DNA from: Pelomonas caseinilytica
GTDB lineage: Bacteria; Pseudomonadota; Gammaproteobacteria; Burkholderiales; Burkholderiaceae_C
Length of the DNA: 64,000 nt
Reading direction: 5' to 3'
NCBI RefSeq assembly: GCF_021353235.1
Contig: NZ_JAJTWT010000018.1
Span: 1-64,000 of the forward strand
The number at the start of each line of letters is the position of its first letter. Position 1 is the first letter of the stretch. This document shows positions 56,703 to 64,000 of this stretch, in pieces. Both the position numbers and the translations under genes were made by a program. The notes under the pieces are model-generated. The model was not told the origin of the DNA and ran no database searches. It saw only the letters and a list, made by a program, of their open reading frames with translations.

Positions 56703-56921
56703 ATGGCGAAAGACGACGTCATTCAAATGCAGGGTGAGATTCTCGAGAACCTCCCCAACGCTACGTTCCGTGTGAAGTTGGAGAACGGGCATGTCGTTCT
56801 CGGTCATATCTCCGGCAAGATGCGGATGCACTACATCCGCATCCTCCCCGGCGACAAAGTGACCGTCGAACTGACGCCTTACGATTTGAGTCGTGCTCGC
56901 ATCGTGTTCCGGGCGAAGTGA
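56703..56921 (+). CDS. infA: Translation initiation factor IF-1
   Basis: A 72-residue S1-like OB-fold factor ([55 protein letters not shown]) that binds the 30S A site. Betaproteobacteria often have a second infA elsewhere; this is the ribosomal-operon copy. The 57-bp spacer after secY has no terminator. Confidence 0.95.
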   Translation: MAKDDVIQMQGEILENLPNATFRVKLENGHVVLGHISGKMRMHYIRILPGDKVTVELTPYDLSRARIVFRAK

Positions 56922-56980
56922 GCGATTTGTATCCCCGGGAACGCGACTAGAGCGTAGAAGAGTAGGCCAAGGAGCAGACC

Positions 56981-57094
56981 ATGAAAGTTTCGGCATCCGT
57001 GAAGCAGATGTGCCGCAATTGCAAGATCATCCGCCGCAAGGGCGTGGTGCGTGTGATCTGCACCGACCCGCGTCACAAGCAGCGCCAGGGCTGA
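56981..57094 (+). CDS. rpmJ: 50S ribosomal protein L36
   Basis: A 37-residue zinc-binding protein, short enough to be missed by length cut-offs. It reads [20 protein letters not shown] and continues to a TGA at 57092-57094. The zinc ligands are the CxxC pair, a later Cys (VICTDP) and His (RHKQRQG). CAAGGAGCAGACC precedes the ATG. It lies between infA and rpsM as usual. Confidence 0.96.
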   Translation: MKVSASVKQMCRNCKIIRRKGVVRVICTDPRHKQRQG

Positions 57095-57128
57095 CCAGCC
57101 GCGCGCACGACAGGACTAGAGGACAACC

Positions 57129-57494
57129 ATGGCACGTATTGCTGGTATCAACATTCCGCCGCAAAAGCACACCGAGATCGGTCTGACCTCGATCTACGGC
57201 ATTGGCCGTACGACCGCTCAGAAGATCTGCACGACCTGCGGCATCCCGTTCGACAAGAAGGTCAAGGACCTGACCGACGCCGATCTCGAGAAGATCCGTG
57301 ACGAGGTCAACAAGCTGACCATCGAGGGTGATCTGCGTCGTGAGCAGTCCATCAACATCAAGCGTCTGATGGACCTCGGCTGCTACCGCGGCTTCCGTCA
57401 CCGCCGCGGCCTGCCGATGCGCGGTCAGCGCACCCGCACGAATGCCCGCACCCGCAAGGGTCCGCGCAAGTCGGCTGCGACTGGCAAGAAGTAA
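57129..57494 (+). CDS. rpsM: 30S ribosomal protein S13
   Basis: A 121-residue head protein contacting the P-site tRNA and L5. It has [40 protein letters not shown] and the tail [20 protein letters not shown]. It starts the alpha-type block, after AGGACAACC. Confidence 0.97.
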   Translation: MARIAGINIPPQKHTEIGLTSIYGIGRTTAQKICTTCGIPFDKKVKDLTDADLEKIRDEVNKLTIEGDLRREQSINIKRLMDLGCYRGFRHRRGLPMRGQRTRTNARTRKGPRKSAATGKK

Positions 57495-57520
57495 GCTGCC
57501 CGAACTGAAAGAAGGTCAAT

Positions 57521-57925
57521 ATGGCAAAGGCTCCCAACAATTCGGCGGCTCAACGCGTTCGCAAGAAGGTCCGCAAGAACGTTGCTGACGGCATCGCGCA
57601 CGTCCACGCCTCGTTCAACAACACCATCATCACCATCACCGACCGTCAAGGCGGCGCCCTGTCGTGGGCTTCGTCGGGCGGCCAGGGCTTCAAGGGCTCG
57701 CGCAAGTCGACCCCCTTCGCAGCCCAGGTGGCGGCAGAAGTGGCCGGCCGTGCCGCGCAAGAGCAGGGCATCAAGAACCTCGACGTCAAGATCAAGGGCC
57801 CGGGCCCCGGTCGCGAGTCCTCGGTGCGCGCCTTGGCTGCCCTCGGCATCCGCATCAACTCCATCTCCGACGTGACGCCGGTGCCGCACAACGGCTGCCG
57901 TCCCCAGAAGCGTCGTCGCATCTAA
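57521..57925 (+). CDS. rpsK: 30S ribosomal protein S11
   Basis: A 134-residue platform protein. It has [40 protein letters not shown] and the end [19 protein letters not shown]. It follows rpsM by 26 bp; a 223-bp spacer with a promoter then precedes rpsD. Confidence 0.97.
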   Translation: MAKAPNNSAAQRVRKKVRKNVADGIAHVHASFNNTIITITDRQGGALSWASSGGQGFKGSRKSTPFAAQVAAEVAGRAAQEQGIKNLDVKIKGPGPGRESSVRALAALGIRINSISDVTPVPHNGCRPQKRRRI

Positions 57926-57948
57926 GCCCCGGCAACGCCAGAGGGATA

Positions 57949-57976
57949 TTGCACGAGCGGATGACGGTGCGATAAT
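57949..57976 (+). promoter_or_regulatory. Promoter upstream of rpsD-rpoA
   Basis: TTGCAC (57949-57954), 16 bp, GATAAT (57971-57976), followed by a ~165-nt leader rich in hairpins (GGGCAC-GCAA-GTGCC nested in GCCGGC). The leader may allow control by S4. Confidence 0.7.
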
Positions 57977-58148
57977 CGCGCGTTTTCCCCGGAGCCGGCG
58001 GGCACGCAAGTGCCGCGCCGGCTTCACCGTTGAGGTGAACCAATCAGGTCGCACCTCGTAAGCCCACCGTCCAAGCCCACAACAACATCGGCTGGACTCG
58101 CGCCAGGCCCAGCGGCCTCCGGCGTCAGATTGATCAAGGACACGCAAA

Positions 58149-58772
58149 GTGGCACGTTATCTCGGCCCCAAGGCCAAACTCTCCCGCCGTGAAGGCACCG
58201 ACCTCTACCTGAAGAGCGCCCGCCGCGCCATCAGCGACAAGGCCAAGTTCGACAGCAAGCCCGGCCAGCACGGCCGCACCTCGGGCCAACGCACCAGCGA
58301 CTTCGGCCTGCAGCTGCGCGAAAAGCAGAAGGTCAAGCGCATGTACGGCGTGCTCGAGCGCCAGTTCCGCCGCTACTTCGCCGAAGCCGAGCGCCGCAAG
58401 GGCTCGACCGGCGTGAACCTGCTGCAGCTGCTGGAATCGCGCCTGGACAACGTCGTCTACCGCATGGGCTTCGGCTCCACCCGCGCGGAAGCCCGCCAGC
58501 TCGTGTCGCACAAGGGCATCACGGTCAACGGCGAAGTCGTGAACATCGCGTCCTACCTCGTCAAGGCCGGTGACACCGTCGCCGTGCGCGAGAAGGCCAA
58601 GAAGCAGCTGCGCGTCACCGAGTCGTTCAAGCTGGCCGATTCCATCGGCCTGCCGGCCTGGGTCAGCGTCGACGGCAGCAAGCTCGAAGGCGTGTTCAAG
58701 AAGGCCCCGGACCGCGACGAGTTCGGCGCCGAGATCAACGAATCGCTGATCGTCGAGTTGTACTCGCGTTAA
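58149..58772 (+). CDS. rpsD: 30S ribosomal protein S4
   Basis: A 207-residue 16S-binding assembly protein that autoregulates the alpha operon in E. coli. It starts with GTG ([20 protein letters not shown]). The S4 RNA-binding domain reads [40 protein letters not shown]. The N-terminus lacks the Cys-rich zinc form. AAGGACACGCAAA precedes the start. Confidence 0.97.
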   Translation: MARYLGPKAKLSRREGTDLYLKSARRAISDKAKFDSKPGQHGRTSGQRTSDFGLQLREKQKVKRMYGVLERQFRRYFAEAERRKGSTGVNLLQLLESRLDNVVYRMGFGSTRAEARQLVSHKGITVNGEVVNIASYLVKAGDTVAVREKAKKQLRVTESFKLADSIGLPAWVSVDGSKLEGVFKKAPDRDEFGAEINESLIVELYSR

Positions 58773-58782
58773 TGATTTCCCC

Positions 58783-58818
58783 CGCCGACCGGGCCCGCTT
58801 GGGGCTCGGTCGGCGTTT
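58783..58818 (+). terminator. Hairpin between rpsD and rpoA (possible attenuator)
   Basis: CGCCGACCG (58783-58791) pairs perfectly with CGGTCGGCG (58807-58815), followed by TTTCCTC. The T run is weak, so partial read-through into rpoA is expected. Confidence 0.5.
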
Positions 58819-58912
58819 CCTCGTCCGGGCGTCCAAGCCCCTCGAAGGCTCTGCCCGGCTGGTCCTCAGCCTTATCGGTGTAACGAACCGAGGGTATTGA
58901 AAGAAAGACCTC

Positions 58913-59902
58913 ATGCAAACCAACTTGCTCAAACCCAAGTCCATCAACGTGGAGCCCCTGGGCGGCCATCGCGCCAAGGTCACCCTGGAGCCGTTCGAAC
59001 GCGGCTACGGTCACACCCTGGGCAACGCCCTGCGCCGTGTGCTGCTCTCGTCGATGGTGGGTTATGCGCCGACGGAAGTGACGATCGCCGGCGTGCTGCA
59101 CGAGTACTCGGCCATCGACGGCGTGCAAGAGGACGTGGTTCACATCATGCTGAACCTCAAGGGCGTCGTCTTCCGCCTGCACAACCGCGAGGAAGTCACG
59201 CTGGTCCTGCGCAAGGAAGGTGAAGGCCCCGTCACCGCGGCCGACATCCAGACCCCGCACGACGTCGAGATCATCAACCCCGAGCACGTCATCGCCCACC
59301 TGTCGCAAGGCGGCAAGCTGGACATGCAGATCAAGGTCGAGAAGGGCCGCGGCTACGTGCCGGGCACGATGCGCCGCTTCGGCGACGAGCCGACCAAGAG
59401 CATCGGCCGCATCGTGCTGGACGCTTCGTTCAGCCCGGTCAAGCGCGTCAGCTACGCCGTCGAGAACGCCCGCGTCGAGCAGCGTACCGACCTGGACAAG
59501 CTCGTGATGGAGATCGAGACCAACGGCGCCATCTCGCCCGAGGAAGCCATCCGCGCCTCCGCCAAGATCCTGGTGGAACAGCTCGCCGTGTTCGCCCAGC
59601 TGCAGGGCACCGACCTGGTCGACGCCTTCGACCAGCCGGCCCAGCGCTCCAGCAGCTTCGACCCCATCCTGCTGCGCCCGGTCGACGAGCTCGAGCTCAC
59701 CGTCCGTTCGGCCAACTGCCTCAAGGCCGAGAACATCTACTACATCGGCGACCTCATCCAGCGCACCGAGACCGAGTTGCTCAAGACCCCCAACCTGGGT
59801 CGCAAGTCGCTCAACGAGATCAAGGAAGTCCTGGCTTCCCGCGGCCTCACCCTCGGCGCCCGCCTCGAGAACTGGCCCCCGCAGGGCCTGGACAAGCGCT
59901 GA
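58913..59902 (+). CDS. rpoA: RNA polymerase alpha subunit
   Basis: A 329-residue subunit. The N-terminal dimer domain contains [20 protein letters not shown] and the C-terminal DNA- and activator-binding domain starts [20 protein letters not shown], then [20 protein letters not shown]. Residues linking the two are a short flexible segment. It lies 140 bp after rpsD and 103 bp before rplQ. Confidence 0.99.
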   Translation: MQTNLLKPKSINVEPLGGHRAKVTLEPFERGYGHTLGNALRRVLLSSMVGYAPTEVTIAGVLHEYSAIDGVQEDVVHIMLNLKGVVFRLHNREEVTLVLRKEGEGPVTAADIQTPHDVEIINPEHVIAHLSQGGKLDMQIKVEKGRGYVPGTMRRFGDEPTKSIGRIVLDASFSPVKRVSYAVENARVEQRTDLDKLVMEIETNGAISPEEAIRASAKILVEQLAVFAQLQGTDLVDAFDQPAQRSSSFDPILLRPVDELELTVRSANCLKAENIYYIGDLIQRTETELLKTPNLGRKSLNEIKEVLASRGLTLGARLENWPPQGLDKR

Positions 59903-60005
59903 TCAGTCTTTGAAGAAATGGGTGGCGCGTTGACAAACGCCACCCGGTGCACCCGCCAGTACCTGATCCGGCTGGCGGCATTAACGAAGTGAAAGGAAAA
60001 GCACC

Positions 60006-60395
60006 ATGCGTCACCGTAACGGCCTCCGCAAGCTCAACCGCACCAGCGCCCACCGCGCTGCGATGCTGCGCAACATGGCGGTTTCGCTGCTCCAGCACGA
60101 AGCCATCAAGACCACGGTCCCCAAGGCCAAGGAACTGCGCAAAGTCGTCGAGCCCCTGATCACCCTTGCCAAGGAACCCACGCTGGCCAACCGCCGCCTG
60201 GCTTTCGACCGCCTGCGTGACCGCGACATTGTCAGCAAGCTCTTCAACGAGCTGGGCCCGCGCTTCAAGACCCGTCCGGGCGGCTACACCCGCATCCTGA
60301 AGATGGGCTTCCGCGTCGGCGACAACGCGCCCATGGCCTACGTCGAGCTGGTCGACCGCCCCGAAGGCGAGACCGCCGGCGAAGCCGCCGAATAA
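60006..60395 (+). CDS. rplQ: 50S ribosomal protein L17
   Basis: A 129-residue tunnel-exit protein. It has [40 protein letters not shown] and the end [20 protein letters not shown] with a short acidic tail. AAAGGAAAAGCACC precedes the ATG. Last gene of the ribosomal region, followed by a strong terminator. Confidence 0.97.
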   Translation: MRHRNGLRKLNRTSAHRAAMLRNMAVSLLQHEAIKTTVPKAKELRKVVEPLITLAKEPTLANRRLAFDRLRDRDIVSKLFNELGPRFKTRPGGYTRILKMGFRVGDNAPMAYVELVDRPEGETAGEAAE

Positions 60396-60416
60396 GCCGC
60401 TGGTCCTCCAGCCCGC

Positions 60417-60443
60417 AAAGCCCGCCTCGCGCGGGCTTTTTTT
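60417..60443 (+). terminator. Intrinsic terminator of the ribosomal region
   Basis: AAAGCCCGC (60417-60425) pairs with GCGGGCTTT (60431-60439), 5-nt loop, followed by TTTT. It lies 22 bp after rplQ. Confidence 0.9.
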
Positions 60444-60577
60444 CGTCCGGCGTTCGCAGGTGAGGCGGCGTCGGCCGGGGCCTACGCTCCTGGGCAACCC
60501 CGCCTGACCCCGCCCCCCCGGACGGCGGCGCACAGTGGAGCGAGGCCGATCGCCGGCCGAACGCGAAGGAGCCCCTC

Positions 60578-60766
60578 ATGCAGAAGTCCCACTACCGCGC
60601 CAAGACCACCCGCTCGGGCGGCCCGGTGCAGCACACCGCCAGCGAGTTCGCCACCGAGCGGGCGACCCAGGCCCATACCGTGAGCAAACAGGCGCCCGCG
60701 CCGGCCCGCCGTGACGACGGCACCGCCCGCGAAGCGCCCCAGACGCCGCCTCAGCACAAGATCTGA
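60578..60766 (+). CDS. Small hydrophilic protein of unknown function
   Basis: A 62-residue frame starting MQKSHYRAKTTRSGGPVQHT, rich in Arg, Thr, Ala, Gln and Pro, probably disordered, with no Cys and no membrane segment. GCGAAGGAGCCCCTC gives a good ribosome binding site 7 bp before the ATG, which is the main support for it being translated. I do not recognise a family. It sits alone between the rplQ terminator and the two-partner secretion genes on the same strand. Confidence 0.45.
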   Translation: MQKSHYRAKTTRSGGPVQHTASEFATERATQAHTVSKQAPAPARRDDGTAREAPQTPPQHKI

Positions 60767-60936
60767 ACGCCGGCCGGCATCCCCTCATTTGCGGAGCCGG
60801 CCGGAACTCAAACGCCACTGTCGATACTCAGCGAGGGTGCGGCCGCCAGGTCCTGGCGGGGCGTCACCCGGACGAAAGGCTATGTGGGGCGGCCTGATCC
60901 TGTGCGGTCCGCTTCCCGTCCCCCGTCCGGACCCGA

Positions 60937-62661
60937 ATGCCGCCCGTCGCCCGTCAACCTCGCCTGCCCCTGCACAGCTGGCCCGTCCTCTGGGCTGCGC
61001 TGGTGTTCAGTGCCTCGGCCGGTGCCGCCGGCACGACGCCGCCGGTGGTGCCCACGCCGGCCGAACTGGCCAAGCCCCCGGAGCCGGCCCGCGACGCCCA
61101 GGCCCTGCCCGAACGCCCGCCCGCCGCGCGCGAACTCGGCAAGCCCGAAGACGAACTCAAGATCACCGTCGAGGCCTACACCCTGCCCGACGACGCCCCG
61201 GCCGCCCTCCGCGAAGCCCTGCCCCGGCTGACCGCCGCCTTCGTCGGCCCCGACCGCGGCTTCGAGGACCTCGTCAACGCCGCCAACGAGGTGACCCGCT
61301 TCCTGCAGCGCGACCTCGGCTACTACCTCGGCTACGCCTACATCCCCGAACAGGCCTTCGACGGCAAGACCGTGCGCATCGCCGTGCTGGAGGGGCGGCT
61401 CGATCGCGTCGTGCTGAACTGGAGCGAGGGCCTGCCGGTGAAGCGCGAAGTCGTGGAAGCCTACCTGCAGCGCCTCAAGCCCGGGGACGTGCTGACCGTC
61501 GAGGCCGTCGAGCGCACCGTCTTCCTCATCAACGACCTGCGCGGCATCGTGACCCGCGCCGAGGTCAAGGCCGGCTCCAGGCCCGGTACGGCCATCCTCG
61601 AATTCACGCCGCGCGCGGAAGCGCGCTACAGCGGCAGCGTCGACGGCGACTTCAACGGCTCCAAGGTCATCGGCAGCGCCCGCCTCGGCGCCCAGGCCAT
61701 CGTCTCCAGCCCCCTCGGCCGCGGCGACGGCCTGTCGGGCTCCGTGCTCAGCTCCAGCACCGGCGGCCTGCTCTTCGCCCTGCTCGGCTACACCAGCCCC
61801 ATCGGGGCCGACGGCTTCAAGGCCGGGGCCTCGTTCTCGGCCGTGCGCTACCAGCTCGACACCAAGGAATTTCCCCTCGACCTGCACGGCACCGGCACCA
61901 CCGTCAACCTCTTCGGGCTCTACCCGTGGGTGCGCTCGCGCAACCTCAACCTCTTCGTGCTGGGCGCGGTCGACGCCAAGAGCTACGTCGACAAGGTCGC
62001 CTCCCTGGCCACGCGCAAGCGGGTCGATGACGTCAACGTCGGCGTCAGCGGCGACTTCCGCGACAGCCTGCTCACCGGCAGCGTCAACACCTTCGAGCTC
62101 AACCTCGCCCAGGGCCGGCTCAGCTACCCCAGGGGCGCGCCCAGCGGCGGCGACGACGCAGCGCGCTTCCACAAGCTCAGCTTCACCGCCGCACGGCTGC
62201 AGAACCTGCTCAGCAACCGGCTGCTGGCCTATCTCAACGTGCGCGGGCAGTGGGCGCTGTCCAACCTCGACTCCACCGAGCAGTTCCGTGCGGGCGGCCC
62301 CAACGGCGTGCGCGCTTTCGCCCCCGGCGAGGGCACCGGCGACAGCGGCGCCGTTGCCAGCCTCGAGCTGCGTTGGCTGCCGCCGGCCAGCCTCTTCGGG
62401 CAATGGGCCAACGAGCTGGTGCTCGCGGCCTTCTACGACGCCGCCTTCGTGCAATTCCGCCACGACGCCAGCCTCGTCCAGCGCGAGCCCGACTACGTCA
62501 ACCACACCCGGCTGGGCGGCGCCGGCCTCTCCCTCGTCTGGGCGCGGGCCAACCGCTATTCCTTCCGCATGAGCCTGGCCACGCCCACCGAGGGCGGTGG
62601 CAGCGGCGGCACGCAGCCTCGCAAGCTGCGCGCCTATGCCCAGGGCTCGTGGAACTTCTGA
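60937..62661 (+). CDS. Two-partner secretion outer membrane transporter (TpsB; FhaC/ShlB/HecB family)
   Basis: A 574-residue outer membrane protein. An N-terminal signal peptide (SWPVLWAALVFSASAGAAG) is followed by a Pro-rich linker, two POTRA-like domains (~residues 70-220; AYIPEQAFDGKTVRIAVLEG, VLTVEAVERTVFLINDLRG) and a 16-strand barrel. The loop motif GGPNGVRAFAPGEG matches the conserved VRGY/F motif needed for activity. The chain ends in Phe (QGSWNF). It folds and exports the exoprotein encoded 7 bp downstream. An alternative upstream start exists in frame, but this one opens with a plausible n-region. Confidence 0.92.
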   Translation: MPPVARQPRLPLHSWPVLWAALVFSASAGAAGTTPPVVPTPAELAKPPEPARDAQALPERPPAARELGKPEDELKITVEAYTLPDDAPAALREALPRLTAAFVGPDRGFEDLVNAANEVTRFLQRDLGYYLGYAYIPEQAFDGKTVRIAVLEGRLDRVVLNWSEGLPVKREVVEAYLQRLKPGDVLTVEAVERTVFLINDLRGIVTRAEVKAGSRPGTAILEFTPRAEARYSGSVDGDFNGSKVIGSARLGAQAIVSSPLGRGDGLSGSVLSSSTGGLLFALLGYTSPIGADGFKAGASFSAVRYQLDTKEFPLDLHGTGTTVNLFGLYPWVRSRNLNLFVLGAVDAKSYVDKVASLATRKRVDDVNVGVSGDFRDSLLTGSVNTFELNLAQGRLSYPRGAPSGGDDAARFHKLSFTAARLQNLLSNRLLAYLNVRGQWALSNLDSTEQFRAGGPNGVRAFAPGEGTGDSGAVASLELRWLPPASLFGQWANELVLAAFYDAAFVQFRHDASLVQREPDYVNHTRLGGAGLSLVWARANRYSFRMSLATPTEGGGSGGTQPRKLRAYAQGSWNF

Positions 62662-62668
62662 GGCCGAC

Positions 62669-64000
62669 ATGCGCGCATCGCCCCGCCGTTCCCGACTGCA
62701 GCCCCTCGGCCTGGCGCTGTGCCTGGCCCTGGCCTACCCCGCGGCCCAGGCCCTGCCCCAGGGGGCGCAGGTCGTCCAGGGGCGGGCAACGGTGTCGACG
62801 CCCCAGCCCGGCCAGGGCCTCATCCAGCAGTCCACCGACAAGGCCGTCATCAACTGGCAGGGCTTCTCCATCGGCGCCAACGAGTCCCTGCGCATCGAGC
62901 AGCCCGGCGTCAATTCGGTGCTGCTCAACCGCGTCGTCGGTGGCGACCCCTCCCTCATCCTCGGCCGCATGCAGTCCAACGGCCTGGTCTTCCTGCTCAA
63001 CCCGCGCGGCATCGTCTTCGGTCGCGGCTCGCAGGTGGATGTCGGCGGCCTCGTCGCCTCCACGCTGGACCTCTCCGACAGCGCCTTCCTGGCGGGCGAC
63101 TACCGCTTCACCGCCGGCCCGGGCGCAGGCGGCCTGCAGGCCGACGGCAGCATCACCGCGCCCGGCGGCACCGTCGCCCTGCTCGCGCCGCGGCTCGACG
63201 TCGGCGGCAGCATCCAGGCCCGCCGCGTGGGCCTGGCCGCCGCCAGCGCCGCCAGCGTCGACATCGAGGGCGACGGCCTCGTCCTCTTCCAGCTCCGCAA
63301 CGACGACGAGCGCGACGTGGCGCTCAAGTTCAGCGGACGCATCCTTGCCGAAGGCGGCAGTGCCGAGCTGCGCGCCCAGGCCCGCGGCGGCGTTGCCGGC
63401 CAAGTGCTCAACATGGACGGCGTCGTGCAGGCACGTGGCCTGCGCCAGCAGGGCGGCCGCATCGTCATCGACGGCGGCACCGCCGGCGACACCCTGGTCG
63501 GCGGCCGCCTCGACGCCAGCGGCGAGACCGGCGGCGGCATCACCGTCCTCGGCCGCCAGGTCGCCCTGCTCGACACCGCCCGGCTCGACGCCTCCGGCGC
63601 CCTCGGCGGCGGCAGCCTCCAGGTGGGCGGCGGCTTCCAGGGCCAGGGCACCGACCACAACGCCCAGCGCACCTGGATCGCCGCTGGCGCCCGCCTGAAC
63701 GCCGATGCCACAGGCCAGGGCGACGGTGGCCGCGTCGCCGTCTGGGCCGACCAGCGCACCGACATGCTGGGCCAGATCTCCGCCCGCGGCGGCGCCCTCG
63801 GCGGCAACGGCGGCCAGGTCGAGACCTCGGGCAAGCTGCAGCTCAACATGCCCACCGGCCAGGTCGACGTCGGCGCTTCGCTCGGCCGCGCCGGCCAGTG
63901 GCTGCTCGATCCCAACGACCTCGTCATCTCCAACGCCAGCTCGCAGCAGGTGCCGGGCACGGCGCCCTTCGTCACGACCGCCGACGGGGCCGTCCTCAAC
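62669..64000 (+). CDS. Filamentous haemagglutinin-like exoprotein (TpsA), N-terminal part, runs off the window
   Basis: At least 444 residues with no stop before the window end. A signal peptide (LGLALCLALAYPAAQA) precedes the TPS secretion domain: GQGLIQQSTDKAVINWQGFS, NSVLLNRVVGGDPSLILGRM and the hallmark NPRGIVFG. Gly-rich beta-helix repeats follow (GGRIVIDGGTAGDTLVGGRL, ASGALGGGSLQVGGG). The segment GQWLLDPNDLVIS near the end is a common marker of filamentous haemagglutinin family adhesins. The ATG is 7 bp after tpsB. Adhesin, haemolysin or contact-dependent inhibition function cannot be decided without the C-terminus. Confidence 0.9.
   Translation, partial: MRASPRRSRLQPLGLALCLALAYPAAQALPQGAQVVQGRATVSTPQPGQGLIQQSTDKAVINWQGFSIGANESLRIEQPGVNSVLLNRVVGGDPSLILGRMQSNGLVFLLNPRGIVFGRGSQVDVGGLVASTLDLSDSAFLAGDYRFTAGPGAGGLQADGSITAPGGTVALLAPRLDVGGSIQARRVGLAAASAASVDIEGDGLVLFQLRNDDERDVALKFSGRILAEGGSAELRAQARGGVAGQVLNMDGVVQARGLRQQGGRIVIDGGTAGDTLVGGRLDASGETGGGITVLGRQVALLDTARLDASGALGGGSLQVGGGFQGQGTDHNAQRTWIAAGARLNADATGQGDGGRVAVWADQRTDMLGQISARGGALGGNGGQVETSGKLQLNMPTGQVDVGASLGRAGQWLLDPNDLVISNASSQQVPGTAPFVTTADGAVLN

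Overview
The window is chromosomal DNA from a high-GC betaproteobacterium of the order Burkholderiales. The gene order tRNA-Tyr, tRNA-Gly, tRNA-Thr, tuf, tRNA-Trp, secE, nusG, rplKAJL, rpoBC, rpsLG, fusA, tuf and the S10/spc/alpha ribosomal blocks is typical of that group. An Xanthomonas/Caulobacter-type TonB receptor and a chitin locus suggest a Rubrivivax/Roseateles/Mitsuaria-like relative. The species is inference. I see no insertion sequence, prophage or CRISPR array.

Region 1 (1-10.4 kb) starts inside a 5S rRNA gene and its terminator. A 2-hydroxychromene-2-carboxylate isomerase-like gene follows, then a membrane-lipid cluster: a PlcP-type metallophosphoesterase, phosphatidylserine decarboxylase, a class III aminotransferase with a hydrophobic N-terminus, an Mpo1-like membrane protein, a GT4 glycosyltransferase and an LplT-like transporter. 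The combination resembles the PlcP-Agt lipid-remodelling route used in phosphate starvation, and a Pho-box-like site lies in the divergent gap. A large-subunit catalase closes the region.

Region 2 (10.4-25.4 kb) is a chitin/N-acetylglucosamine locus. It holds a TonB receptor, secreted GH18 and GH16 enzymes, a GH3 beta-N-acetylhexosaminidase, an MFS permease, a BadF-type sugar kinase, NagA, a SIS-domain NagB-II, a GntR regulator and a cupin-like protein. Four copies of a 17-bp TGGT direct-repeat motif lie upstream of the kinase operon and of the TonB receptor, which predicts one regulon under the local GntR protein. The chitinase reading frame begins inside an intergenic repeat that appears to encode its signal peptide. 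A chain of about six hairpins separates nagB-II from the GH3 gene.

Region 3 (25.4-60.4 kb) is the translation and transcription core: four tRNAs, two near-identical tuf genes, secE, nusG, rpoB, rpoC, rpoA, secY, infA and about 28 ribosomal protein genes. Local oddities are a terminator and promoter between rpsJ and rplC, a peroxiredoxin gene with its own terminator and promoter between rpsQ and rplN, a lone PIN-domain gene between rpoC and rpsL, a gap of more than 400 bp with a terminator before rpoB, and separate promoters for rpsL, rplC, rplN and rpsD.

Region 4 (60.4-64 kb) has a 62-residue unrecognised protein and a two-partner secretion pair: an FhaC/ShlB-type outer membrane transporter and the start of its filamentous-haemagglutinin-like exoprotein, which runs off the window.
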